A stretch of DNA of 35,813 nt from Chara braunii (GCA_003427395.1 BFEA01000007.1:6784368-6820180); one strand, 5' to 3'; shown: positions 1-9,500, numbered from the stretch's first letter. Notes: generated from the letters alone by a model not told the origin. Numbers and translations: made by a program.

Positions 1-61
1 CGAAACGACGAGCAAAATCGAGTGAATCTACCGCTGCAACATGGAAATATACACCGCCACA

Positions 62-63
<2 letters not shown>

Positions 64-115
<52 letters not shown>
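64..115. repeat. (TG)n then (GA)n compound microsatellite
   Basis: About 33 bases of TG repeat run directly into about 19 bases of GA repeat. It lies just downstream of a copy of the dispersed repeat at 14-60. Other copies of that family at 3.5 and 10.25 kb also sit near a dinucleotide tract, so the tract may belong to the element. Confidence 0.95.
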
Positions 116-213
116 GAAACCGTGTGAGAGAGAGAAGAAACCGTGTGCTGACACTATCGGACCGAAGAAACCGCCCTTATCAACGGGCAACATGAATCCG
201 GAAGCGGGGTGAC

Positions 214-274
214 ATGCACAAAGGACAAAAAATATGGCGGTGTATCTTCCCATGTTTTGGCAAAAGATTCATTC
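214..274 (-). repeat. Dispersed repeat family DR1, inverted arm
   Basis: The reverse complement of this segment matches 461-519 at roughly 80% over about 60 bases, including the shared core GATACACCGCCA. The two copies form an inverted repeat about 190 bases apart. Related copies are at 14-60 (+), 3520-3570 (+) and 10246-10319 (-). It resembles a MITE or a fragment of one. There is no coding potential and I do not recognise the family. Confidence 0.6.
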
Positions 275-421
275 ATACGTTGGGTGGTGGAGAACGAAGG
301 GCCGATGAATCCGGTAAGCACGTAACGTATCTCTGGAAACTTTTTTTTTGTTTTTGGAGAATCTCTGAACAAATGAGGCTGAATCCTCCGCTTGAACATG
401 GTTAGATACATTGCCATATAT

Positions 422-545
422 GGGCCTCGTTGGACTACTCTGGAAATCTGCAAAACGAGAGTGAATCTTGCGTTAGAATATGGAAAGATACACCGCCAAT
501 ATTTTTGTCTTTTGTGCATGTTGAGAGTAGTGCAGCGAGGCCCTA
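422..545 (+). repeat. Dispersed repeat family DR1, longest copy
   Basis: The segment starts with GGGCCTCGTTGGACTACTCT, and near 524-545 a sequence close to its reverse complement appears (GAGAGTAGTGCAGCGAGGCC). This suggests terminal inverted repeats. The middle carries the GATACACCGCCA core also found at 214-274 (inverted) and a related GATACACT at about 3555. The minus-strand copy at 10246-10319 matches over about 75 bases. A short non-autonomous DNA transposon is the simplest reading, but I see no clear target duplication. Confidence 0.5.
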
Positions 546-595
546 CGTCTTGTTGTGCACGTCGAGAGTTGTGCAGCGAGCCCGTTGGTGAACAT

Positions 596-662
596 TACCG
601 TTGAGGTTCTGACAGTTTGGACGCGCCGGGCTATACTCGTGCAAAGAGTTGTTCTTCCTTTA
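596..662 (+). repeat. Direct repeat, copy 1 of 2
   Basis: This segment, beginning TACCGTTGAGGTTCTGACAG and running to a CTTCCTT stretch, is repeated at 823-893 with a few substitutions and one short insertion. The copies start 227 bases apart. Nothing in either copy is coding. Confidence 0.75.
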
Positions 663-822
663 CATTTTTTTCCTTTCATTAAAAAAAAAAAACCTATGAA
701 AAACGGCTGCCAGTTCCGTCGTTTTCTACTTCAGAAGTAATACGAAGAGAACGTTTTGAGAGATCGCGACCCTCATCATGACTGAATTTGGCCTGCAAGA
801 ACCCTACCATACAGACTCCAAG

Positions 823-893
823 TACCGTTGAGGTTCTGACAGGTTGGACGTGTCGGGCTTCACTCGTGCAAAGAAATTATGATGTTCTTCCTT
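823..893 (+). repeat. Direct repeat, copy 2 of 2
   Basis: Second copy of the 596-662 segment. It ends in an A-run (893-902), whereas copy 1 is followed by a T-run and then an A-run at 680-690. The pair may be remnants of a short retroposed sequence or of a local duplication. Confidence 0.75.
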
Positions 894-1400
894 AAAAAAA
901 AAATTCAGTTCCGGGGCCCCACGCGGCCTAAAATTGTTGTTGTTTTTTTTTTTTGTTACTTGACGCGACATCCCACTTGAGCCTACAACACCCCTCCCCA
1001 ACTTTTTTTTATTTTGGCCGACCCCTTGTTTTCGGGGTGCGGCGCACCCCTTGCGCGCGCGTCGTGCATGGTGCGGCACACGTGCGGGATGCCGCGCACC
1101 TCTATGCGCCGCAAGTATGCTTTATACCCAACTTACATAAGGTGTAAAGTCACATGCCTAACTTAGCCAAGATATACACAAACAAAGGGCACACCTATTT
1201 CTCTCTTCTTTGGGTATATGACTAGGCCATTCTAGTCGCCCTGAACTGTTTAATAACCAGGTTGTATATATCTCTTTGAACTTAATCTCCAAAGCGGGCG
1301 TAGGACTGAGTCATTCGTCTTAGAAACAATGCTCAGTCGGCCCAAGTTACTCTCAGTTATACTGTTAGTTATACTCTCTTCAGTTTGTGATAGGGATATA
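894..1400. other. Non-coding stretch with GC-rich hairpins
   Basis: No supportable gene. Homopolymer T and A runs occupy 890-1010. A GC-rich patch at 1034-1095 holds two perfect hairpins: GGGGTGC/GCACCCC (1034-1050, loop GGC) and GCGGCA/TGCCGC (1073-1095). AACTTA occurs at about 1131, 1159 and 1277, which may be decayed members of the hairpin array that starts at 1402. Confidence 0.5.
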
Positions 1401-1401
1401 G

Positions 1402-2019
1402 TTAAACCACCCAAACTTATGGGACCGTGTTTGATTAGCCTGTCCATAGATAGAATAGTAATAAAGTATAGCCAAATTATAGCCTTCGGGTTCCAACGTA
1501 TGCGGAGCATTGGGCCAGACTACCTAAACTTATAGAATAGTCTGACTCTCTGCCTGGTTCATTCCTCTCTGATCCAATTTGTGCGAGGCATTTGGCTAGA
1601 CCACCTAAACTTATAGAATGGTCTGCCCACTGTCAACCTTACTCCCTCAGAATAAAAGCAGGAAGAGGCTGAGCCACCTAAACTTATAGAATGGCTCAGA
1701 CCTCCTCGTTCAAAACCAAATAAACAAAGAAAACCCCAAAATAAACAAGGCAACCAAATCACCTGAACTTACAGAATGCACTTGGCCCCTGAAAAATCAA
1801 GCACAGTTAACCCTCACAAGTCAGAGCAACCAGACCACCTAAACTTATAGAATGGTTTGATTCCCCACGCAATTCCACAACACTGGGTCTCCCCAAACTT
1901 ATGGGGACTTCCCAACCTCCAGAGCAATCAGACCACCCAAACTTATGGAATGGTCTGATGCTCCAAACTATCCAAAATAAACACAGCATTGGGTCTCCCC
2001 AAATTATGGGGACTTCCCA
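1402..2019. repeat. Array of nine hairpins with a conserved AACTTA loop and covarying stems
   Basis: Nine hairpins lie at 1402-1434, 1516-1544, 1598-1624, 1670-1698, 1754-1785, 1831-1859, 1884-1914, 1928-1958 and 1990-2019. The first eight have the loop AACTTA; the last has AATTA. The inner stem differs between units but still pairs: CTA/TAG, CTG/CAG, CCA/TGG and CCCA/TGGG. Outer stems also differ and still pair: CAGACTA/TAGTCTG, AGACCA/TGGTCT, TGAGCCA/TGGCTCA, TCAGACCA/TGGTCTGA and TGGG/CCCA. Spacer sequence is not conserved. Constant loop with paired stem changes argues for selection on, or copying of, a folded structure. I do not know a named family with this motif. Confidence 0.8.
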
Positions 2020-3214
2020 GCCTGAATGACCCAGTCAAACTCTAAAGCAATACTGTCCTCCTCCCAACCTTCCCCCAGATGCAACCTCCTTGTTCACAAT
2101 CTGCCTTCAGGCAATCAACGAAAACTGAAACTGAAATTGCACAGACATTTCTTTACTTAGTCTGACTCATATCCTGAAGGTCGGGTACATGCAACATACT
2201 CAGTCAACATATAGAGAGAAGTACAGATAGGGGTTATAACTGGGTTCAAAGAGGGAGATGGGTGGTTACCTTTCAATTCCCTGCCTCCAAAACCCCTCTT
2301 GAGTTCCGGCAGAGCTCTCGCAGTCGGTGGGATGACTCCCCACAGAGTCTTGCTGCGGTCCTACGGGTTGCAATCCTGCCTCCCGCCTTCCTCTCAGAAC
2401 CAATAGACTAGACTTAGAGTAAGAAGGGCAGAAGAAGATAGTTTAAGACTCTCAGATCCAAAAGAGGTGCACTCAGACTCGCGGGAGAGGGCCTTGTTAT
2501 CTTGTCTCGCCTGAGGGCCCCGCAATGATGGCCAGATGCTCAGCCGCTTGGTCAAACTTAAGTTAAACCGCCAATCGTTGACCTCCTGGCGACCCTCCCA
2601 ACTTTCAGCGGCACCTCCTTCAAGCCTGGCTATCCCCTTAAGCCACACAACTCCAACCTCCGAACTACACTATAACGACGCAGCCTAGAGAAGGACGCGT
2701 TTCCAATAGAGCACCTTCTTGTCCCTTGTTCGAAGCATGGGCAAAATGGAACAAAGGCCTCAATGAAAACACCGAGTGCGCAGCAACCACGCGTAGCCAC
2801 AAAACACTGCAACAGATCACCACACCAATCACAAGTGTCACCACGCCACGTTCAGTGGTGCCTGATCACAAGCCATAGCAACCACAATGGCGTAGCAGCA
2901 GTGCGGTCCGAGGTCCACACCCGCCAATCGGACCAGCCACAACTACGAAATGAACATGACACCAACCAATCCCGCTCATGTAGAGCCCCCCTCTTGTCCA
3001 GATAGTTGCTGACTTTAACTTATTTTGCCCTCTCTGAACACTGTTGTGCCCGTGGAACACGTCGTGTCGTCGGTTCGGCTCCCCTCATGCCGAGTTGAGC
3101 TCATCCTTCTTGCTGCCTGATCCGCACGCCTGTCAGCGGAGTGCAGTAAGAAACCTCTGTTTGAATCACGAAAGGTACTTGCCCTCCTGCCTTGTTGCCG
3201 CAGCCAACTCCGGG
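2020..3214. other. Non-coding stretch, nothing recognised
   Basis: Open frames here are short, overlap on both strands and show no recognisable domain. No tRNA, rRNA or transposon end was identified. The sequence is moderately GC-rich and lacks large repeats. It could hold diverged mobile-element debris that is not visible by eye. Confidence 0.4.
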
Positions 3215-3305
3215 CAGGTAAGTGCTCGGCTCCTCCCTTCCTTAATCTCACCTACCGCCGCAGGTAAGTGCTCGGCTCCTCCCTTCCTTAATCTCACCTA
3301 CCGCC
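3215..3305 (+). repeat. Perfect 46-bp tandem duplication carrying a splice-donor consensus
   Basis: The unit starts CAGGTAAGTG at 3215 and recurs without visible change at 3261. Each copy opens with CAG|GTAAGTG, a near-ideal match to the 5' splice site recognised by U1 snRNA. The second is preceded by CCGCCGCAG, so it also resembles an acceptor end. The lack of divergence suggests a recent duplication. I cannot show that the site is used. Confidence 0.85.
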
Positions 3306-3322
3306 TTCTCGTCGGTCTGCTG

Positions 3323-3324
<2 letters not shown>

Positions 3325-3396
<72 letters not shown>
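3325..3396. repeat. (TC)n microsatellite, about 72 bp
   Basis: Uninterrupted TC dinucleotides. The apparent Ser-Leu open reading frame across it is an artefact of the repeat. Confidence 0.98.
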
Positions 3397-3400
<4 letters not shown>

Positions 3401-4659
3401 TGTGGACATGATGGGCAAAGCCAATCATGACCCTTCCGCCACAATGCGGAACCATACACTACTACTTGGTGTCGCGCGCGGAAAGATAGAGACGAGCTAC
3501 TTCATCAAATCGATGAACAAAAAACGGAATGAACCTTCCGTTAGAACACAGAAAGATACACTCTCACCTAGAAATCGCTCCTCCCACACGCAGTCTCAGT
3601 GCTTTGTGTCGCTAACCCCGCTGCCCCGTCTCTAAATCCGGCTTTACCAACATAGGCGCTACCTCTCAAAACCTCAACATAAGCTTTTACCTCCCCCGAT
3701 TCCATCAAGGATCAGGTGAGAAACCGCTTTTCTCGTTTCTCCCATAGCCCGCTTTCAGTATCCTTCCTCGCACTCACTCGCTTGCTAACCTCTAACCTTA
3801 CTAACCCAACACATGAACTGACTTCATATTCGAAGTCGCCCAACATCAAAACCCCGTTTGGACTCTTGGATCTCCAAGAACAGTCTACGAATGACCGAAG
3901 AGTGACGATTCTCTCTCCCCCTTTTTCCTTCTCCTCCATAGCTATGCGCAACTCGTTTTCTCTACTTTGTCCCCTTCTACTAACCTTCCGCCAAACCTGA
4001 CCTCGGAATCGGGGTCGCCCACCCCAAAAACCCTTTATTCTGATCCTCCCACGCCTGTTTTCGAGGAGAAATGAGTGAAAACGAAGCTTTTTACCTATTC
4101 CTCCTCCTCATCTCCACCATCGCTCTTCCTCCGCGCAGTACCATCTCTGCTAACCTTCTAATCTACTTACCTAGGGCCAAAACTAACACCACGATCATGC
4201 TCGCCCGGGGCAAGAACCCCGAAATCGCCTCCTCCCTCACTCAAAACCATCGAGGAACGAGGGAGGTAGATGTTTTCCCTCTCGCCATGGCTTCCTCTTT
4301 CCTTCGCCATGTCCGCTTGTCTGTATCCTGTCCGGCTTCACGGCTAGGTTCAGTCCCCCTTTTTTTTTTTTTTTCGCTGCACCCTGCTTGCTCCATTCGT
4401 CCTCTGTTTCCCATGAGCCTGGCAAGGTCCACGTTCGGGTTCACCCGGTGCTTGTCCTCACCTCCTCCTCCGGCCCCAGGTCGGCCGCTAGCTCCGACTC
4501 ACAGCTCCACGCGCCCCGATTGATAGCGCCCGGTCCCTAAATCATGCGTTAACTGCTCGTCAGTTCCGGCCATCTTGTAGAAAGGTCGAAAACAAAAAAC
4601 CTACTATAGTAGATGCCATTCGCCCTTTCGCCCCCGTGTCTCAGTCCGCCATTGCCTGG
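3397..4659. other. Pyrimidine-rich non-coding stretch
   Basis: The plus strand is C/T-rich with a T-run at 4360-4374. A 150-codon plus-strand frame (4071-4523) is rich in Pro, Ser and Leu as expected from the base composition, and I find no domain in it. A DR1-like fragment lies at 3520-3570. In composition the stretch resembles the C/T-rich leader of LINE-B at 17.9-19.6 kb, so it could be a LINE leader remnant, but I could not align the two. Confidence 0.35.
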
Positions 4660-6250
4660 CAGGCTGCCGCCACAACCCCACCCATTCCGCTTAGCCCAAG
4701 CGGAGCTCACCGACACCTCGGACCCTCAACGGCTAAGCTCCCACTCATACAGCTGGCCGCGGAACTGAGGGTGCGACCTGTTGCAAGGCCTGGTTTAAAG
4801 TATGGGCCTTGATGCACTAGCCTCGGTACGGCCCCTCCGCGGCAACAACAGATACTCAAATGAGAACTTTGAAGAGCATAGCGGGGGAAGAGTTTCGTGC
4901 GGCTGGCCCTTTCAGTCCGCGGCCCGCCCCGATACATGCCTCGCGATCTTTCGTGTCCCAACGGGCACGCACACACTCAACCACCCACTAGCTTGCATGC
5001 ACGTCGAACTCCCTAGCCCGAACTCCAAGATGGTGAGACAGAGGACCTTCACTGGCATCCCGATGTCGAGTGCATCGGCCCTCACGCGAAAACGAGGGCC
5101 CTCCCGGCTATGTCACGCAGGAGTTTACCTATAACATAACTTCAAGAGACGACTCGAGAACGACGCATAACATTTCCGTGAACCGCCGAGACGGACGCGG
5201 TTGCATCGCTCCTTCGCCGCTCTAGCTGGGTGTGCCAGCTGTACCTCCCGCGGTCCCCTACGACAGGACAGGTTCCCGCGGGGCATAAGCTTGCATCCCT
5301 AAGGGGCTGCCACCACCCTTAGGGGCGTATCCCTACCGAGCTACTGATCCACGTGTGAAGGCTTTTAAATGCAATCGCAGAGGTAGATCAGCCGAGGGCG
5401 TTTGCTCGTCTCGCTGCAGTATAGGAATTATTTGACTAAACGCCGAATGAACCCGAACGTTGTTCGTTCCTGGGGGCGCTGATCTCCCAAGTATGAAGCG
5501 TAAGCCGGTCGACTAGGACAGTCTCAACTTAGTGTGAAACAGTCCTTGGTCCCTAACAATCAAACAACAAAAATCCTCATACCACGCAATCCAAAATCGT
5601 TGACTTGATGAGTTGGTCTGCCAAAGTGTCCTTTTTCAACCTGTATGACTGAAAGAATTTTTATAGTGTTGTTCCAAGACTATTAATTAAAGAAATAAAC
5701 TAAGACTGATTTTCCTATCATGACTACTGAAACTTGTCATGAATAACTTCTGCAAGTAAATACCACTGGTACCATGCAGATCAACAAGTGATCTGGTTCC
5801 TGGTCGATGTTTGAATTCTCGGATCGACCCTGTTTCCGTGCTACACGCAATTGCTTGGAGGAGTGAAGGACAATTTCGTTGGTCGCTTTTGTCCTCCTGA
5901 ACAGTAATTACTCTTTGTGTTCCACGAATGATGGAGTATCCATCTCTAACACCAAGTTACGCAATGCAGAAATGTTTCATCTTCCGCTGCTTCGCTTGAC
6001 AACTTTTTCAGACGTTCGCTTTTCACTTTATCCAGCTTATTTTTATGCGAACGATTACCCCTCAATGCATAAGCATGATAGTGAAATCATCGGGGTAATC
6101 CGAATACTATCCATCCGGTGGTCCTAACTACATAAAGTGTTTTGTTTTTGTTTTTAGATTACCTCGTGAAACCATAAATTATGTGGTTTCCTCATCGGGA
6201 CTGAGTCCATGCGAGGTGTTTTATGAAATCTGAGTAAGATTTCAGAAGAC
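4660..6250 (+). rRNA. Diverged large-subunit (25S/28S) rRNA-like segment, partial
   Basis: The clearest anchor is CAAATGAGAACTTTGAAG at 4857-4874, a universal eukaryotic LSU sequence. Around it, 4676-4915 follows the LSU order: TCCGCT..AG (about 4686), GCTCACC (4705), GTGCGACCT (4771), GGCCTTGATG (4805), then after the anchor GGGGAAG and GTTTCGTGC. Weaker matches continue in order: AGGAGTT (about 5120), GATCCACG (5347), TTAATTAA (about 5684), GACCCTGTT (5826) and ACGTTCGCTTTTCACTT (about 6013). The span equals the spacing expected from the LSU middle domains. The 5' third and the 3' end, including the sarcin-ricin loop, are absent. Many differences are transitions, as in a pseudogene, yet several stems still pair. 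Alignment was from memory; the 5' part is the safer half. Confidence 0.55.
6161..6217 (+). ncRNA. Three-way-junction fold at the end of the rRNA-like segment
   Basis: The outer stem ACCTCG/CGAGGT (6161-6166 with 6212-6217) encloses two perfect hairpins: GAAACCA/TGGTTTC (6168-6190) and GGAC/GTCC (6198-6208). A further 8-bp hairpin, TGAAATCT/AGATTTCA, follows at 6224-6244. The segment sits where LSU rRNA would carry the stretch before the peptidyl-transferase region. The fold is seen in the sequence; the link to rRNA is inference. Confidence 0.45.
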
Positions 6251-6255
6251 AATGT

Positions 6256-6807
6256 CTAATCCTGGTAGATCTGTCGCCCGCTGCGCACCTGTGCCTCCAA
6301 CGAATCCAAACGCGCCAGCTCGTCGTCGTTGAAAATCAGAGTAGACATTCGTCCACATCGCATGACTCTAATAATCTGAGTATTATAGAAGGAGGCCATC
6401 CGAGAGGCTAGTCTCCAAACTATAACTCGGAGAGGTCGACTAAGTCCAAACAGTTGTCGAGTCTCTGTGTCCCGGATCCGGACGACACCGAAACGCCTAC
6501 CGGACGAGGTAATCTTGATACTCACAATGACTCGAGAGAGACATTAAAAATTACTCGCGCGGTGGAAATACAAAGTATAACCGTAAAGCTCGTCGGAAGT
6601 TCGAGCCGTGTTGGCTCTGAAATCCGCGCGAGTGTTAGGGAAGAATCCCTCGCCATTTCGAAGCAATCCAATGAAGCCGATCCATTCGGTAGGAGATCCA
6701 TCTCAAACTCGTAAAAGTCGCTATGCACTCCTGATAAGATCCTCCTCGGGCGTATCACGAACCAACAGATACCTCGGAGTTGTCAAATCTCGTCGTGCTT
6801 CAGGCAT
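6256..6807 (-). pseudogene. Frameshifted second reading frame of an unknown minus-strand pair
   Basis: Reading leftward, an ATG at 6805-6807 opens 28 codons (MPEARRDLTT...) to a TAG at 6721-6723. The neighbouring frame is then open to 6522 (DFYEFEMDLLPNG... ending SLESL), and a third frame from 6525 to 6256 (...FNDDELARLDSLEAQ). The three pieces have similar amino-acid texture and join end to end, which suggests one protein of about 180 residues broken by two small indels. A GTGAGT donor-like site lies at the second break, so an intron is an alternative. I recognise no family. The 24 bases between the upstream stop and this ATG are pyrimidine-biased and end in CAG. Confidence 0.4.
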
Positions 6808-6831
6808 CTGCGTATCAGAATAAAGTCAAAA

Positions 6832-7338
6832 TTAGTCGCGTAGATATTCCTCTATTTCATCCGCCTCGGCCTCCAAATCATCATCGTATAATGGCTCGAT
6901 GTCAACGATTGCGAACCTATTGGCTCGCACCCGTTCTACGAAGTATATACCGAAAAAATACCCTTGTCGATCGTTTAGCCAAAACACGCATTGAACGAAT
7001 ATCAACCTTATTTCCGCAGTCTCGTCCACCTGTGGGTTGATCTCATATGGCTGCAATACCACCAAGTTCATATTGACGAAGTGATGCTCGGGCAATGGCG
7101 GCGCGAACTCGTAATGAAGAACATCCAAGTCGGCCGATCTCCTGAAAATAAGCCGTCTAGGGGGTCTTTGCGCACTACCATCCCAAAACCACGGAACGTC
7201 CTCCTTAGAGTACAGCTCTGACGGATTGTAAACAAGTCGGCCTATCCTTTCTACCCTTTCTCCATTACGCCTTCGGAGTTCGACCCTTTCAGCCGCCGAA
7301 TCGCGGTTGTAGAAAAGGAACAAGTCCGTGGATCCCAT
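6832..7338 (-). CDS. Unknown acidic 168-residue protein
   Basis: The start chosen is the ATG at 7336-7338 (MGSTDLFLFYNRDSAAERV...). The frame then runs 168 codons to a TAA at 6832-6834. The N-terminal third is Arg-rich (RVELRRRNGERVERIGR), the middle has hydrophobic strands (VNMNLVVLQPYEI, LIFVQCVFWL, GYFFGIYFVE), and the C-terminus is strongly acidic (DDDLEAEADEIEEYLRD). There is no signal peptide or membrane helix. Just upstream, TTTCTTTCAG ends at 7345, a good 3' splice site, so this may be a last or internal exon whose first exon I cannot place. The second frame starts 24 bases after the stop. Codon use looks coding, but I do not recognise the family. A viral or mobile-element origin is only a guess. 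Confidence 0.5.
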   Translation of the reverse strand: MGSTDLFLFYNRDSAAERVELRRRNGERVERIGRLVYNPSELYSKEDVPWFWDGSAQRPPRRLIFRRSADLDVLHYEFAPPLPEHHFVNMNLVVLQPYEINPQVDETAEIRLIFVQCVFWLNDRQGYFFGIYFVERVRANRFAIVDIEPLYDDDLEAEADEIEEYLRD

Positions 7339-8490
7339 AGCTATCTGAAAGAAAAAGGAAGACAAATGTATTTTAAGTTAAACTCTTGTCTTCGAGTATT
7401 ATTCGGTTTTTGTCTTCCTTACAGCCCGTGTTTCTTATGACACGACCAACCGCGTCAGGAGTATCTACCTGTACTTCGTTCAGCTAGTAGGACATGAGTC
7501 ATGCTGCTTGTGGCACCAACTCTCCATACGTAAGTGGTACCTAAGATGACCACTTAAAACAGGGGTGCTAAAGCAGTTTTCTTTTTACGCAAGGCGTCAA
7601 GAAATAACTTTTTTCCGTATAGATGCCTTTTCCATTACCCTAAGAGGTGGTCTAGGATACTCCTCCTCGCCCGAGTATAAATCTTGGATCTCAGAAGTCG
7701 GGCCGTCTCCACCGAATCGGCATAGTACCCCCCCGCAAGCGGTCCACTCTGAGTCGATAACAGGGCCGACCCCTAAGGCAACGAACCCCCACCCCAGATG
7801 CCTCCTAGAAAAAGGGAAAGCACCTACACGGCAGACAAGAAGAATCTTGTCGCATAACGTCAAAAGTAAACTAGGACGAAGAAAAAGGAATTCGTAGAAA
7901 GATAGAATCATTCAGACTGACAGGCATAGACGGGAAAAGGGTCATTCGGGAAAGAATGGGTAACCTCAGGGATAAGTCGAAATCCAATTGGACTTTTCTT
8001 CCTTGTGCTCGCTTCGTTTCTCGTCGTCTTCTTTCTCTTTTATTTATACATAGAACACAAGCACAAAGATGAGAAAGTCAACCATTCTTTCACCGTCATC
8101 ACCCTCATCCATTTCAGTCCATATGTCATACCTGCAGTCAAAACCCAACGACACACAGACCACCATGCATTCCTTTACCATTGTCAGACTCCCAGTCATA
8201 CACTCAAGAAACACACATCCTCTTCCCTTTTTCAATGAACATTCAGTGAAACAGGTCAAAGCAAGTGTGGGTTCACTCAGGTGTGAAGGGGACTGAGCCA
8301 ATTTAACTGACCTTGAGTGACGCTGAAATTAAGATAATAATGGCTCACTCAAGAAAGTCGTATAAAAATACGCCCCTCTGTCAAGAGACAATTATCTTCT
8401 GGTCGTCGACAAATAATCCACACCACTCCTTTCACCACAACCACCTGCCACAACGCCCTCACTATGTTTTCCAATGAGTGTCACCGCCAC
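7339..8490. other. Intergenic stretch with splice-like sites, no recognised gene
   Basis: The 3' splice-site-like tract for the minus-strand gene occupies 7345-7365, and an acceptor-like tract on the plus strand ends at about 7424. Overlapping frames of about 105-110 codons occur on both strands at 7565-7911; neither has a recognisable domain. GTAACCTCAGGGATAA at 7960-7975 resembles the LSU rRNA sequence around GTTACCACAGGGATAA. The remainder (8000-8490) shows nothing. Confidence 0.4.
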
Positions 8491-8493
8491 TGA

Positions 8494-9020
8494 CTTCCAC
8501 TGTTATCGCGTCACCACGCCGTCAAAATTCACGCCACCTCAATCCTCCGCTCCAGCGGTACCTTCCCTACACCAAGGTCCGGCTCCCGCTAAATGTGGAA
8601 CTTCTACCGCCGGTAACCTTGCGTCGCCGCCGTAAAATTTTCACAGCGCTTCCACACCACCGCTGGTAAAACCGGAGTCACCGCCGAAAAATTCGGACAA
8701 CGCTTCCGTACCACCGCCGAAAAAACCGTAGTTGCCGCCGTAGAATTTCTGCAGCGCTTTCGCACCACTGCCGATAAAATCGCAGTCGCCGCCGTAAAAT
8801 TTCAGCAGCACTTCGGTATCACCGTAGTAAAAGCTTGTGCCGCTGCCGCATAAATTCGGCAGCACTTCGGTACCACCGTAGTAAAAACTTGTGCCGCCAC
8901 TGCAGAAATTCGGCAGCACTTCGGTACCACCTCAACAAAAATCGGGACTGCCGCTGTAGAATTTCGGCAGCACTTCCCCACCGTAGTGAGAAAATGGCAG
9001 GCCGGAATTGGTAAAATTTG
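8494..9020. repeat. 54-bp tandem array, about nine units, encoding an 18-residue period on the minus strand
   Basis: Units begin with CTTC-like heptamers at 8601, 8649, 8703, 8757, 8811, 8865, 8919 and 8973, with weaker ones at 8494 and about 8547. Six successive intervals are exactly 54 bases and one is 48. Neighbouring units differ by about 15-30%. On the minus strand 8641-8919 reads as five 18-residue repeats with the pattern F-x-G-G and G-G-T-E-V, rich in Gly, Phe and Tyr. In unit 8919 that frame has a TGA. A second minus frame (8819-9034) is also open. It could be an old minisatellite or the relic of a Gly/Tyr-rich repeat protein. Confidence 0.75.
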
Positions 9021-9466
9021 GGCCTAAGGCCCAAATCTTACTACGCCGCACAACCGTAGTCCCGCAGCACCCCTGGATCCGTCCCGTGGGACTAGCACCA
9101 GCCAGAGGGGAGAGGAGCAGAGTGCCCCCTGCCTTAGTTATGGCTGCCCAGTCTTCCTCTTCGCGCTCCTCTGCAGATCTCCAGCTTCTCCTCCTTGCCT
9201 CAGGCAGCACCTCAGCAGCCCAGCAACACCCAAGTGCACGTCACACAATGACAACACGAATGCTTTGTGTGGCAGCTGGGGGCAACTTTCTGTTTTATAG
9301 TGGCTGAGGAGGGTCGGACGTCACTCCAGCCCCCAGGCAAAATCGCGGGCTCACTGTGAGCCCTTGATCTTCCAAGATCCAGGGCTGACTGTGGCCGCAC
9401 CACAGCCACAGCCTTAGTGTGGGGCAGTTTCTTTAACTGCCCTATTTTATGTTTCTTTTTCTTTTT

Positions 9467-9500
9467 CCCAGCTATCTCGGAATCTGGCGAGATAGCTGGG
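9467..9500. repeat. 13-bp perfect hairpin
   Basis: CCCAGCTATCTCG pairs with CGAGATAGCTGGG across an 8-base loop. It is among the strongest stems of the field. No T-run follows, so it does not look like an intrinsic terminator. Confidence 0.95.

Noticed and set aside
1402-2019. Hairpin array read as a CRISPR-like repeat-spacer array
   Set aside because: The repeats are not identical, spacing is irregular (39-114 bases) and there are no cas-like genes. Only the loop is constant while stems covary.
3044-3430. Open frame of 128 codons on the plus strand
   Set aside because: A third of it is Ser-Leu translated from the (TC)n tract and the rest has no domain.
4071-4523. 150-codon plus-strand frame, Ser/Pro/Leu-rich
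   Set aside because: Composition is as expected from C/T-rich DNA. I see no domain, and the overlapping minus frames are also open.
8005-8301. Overlapping frames on both strands near 8.0-8.3 kb
   Set aside because: All are under 90 codons, mutually overlapping and without motifs.
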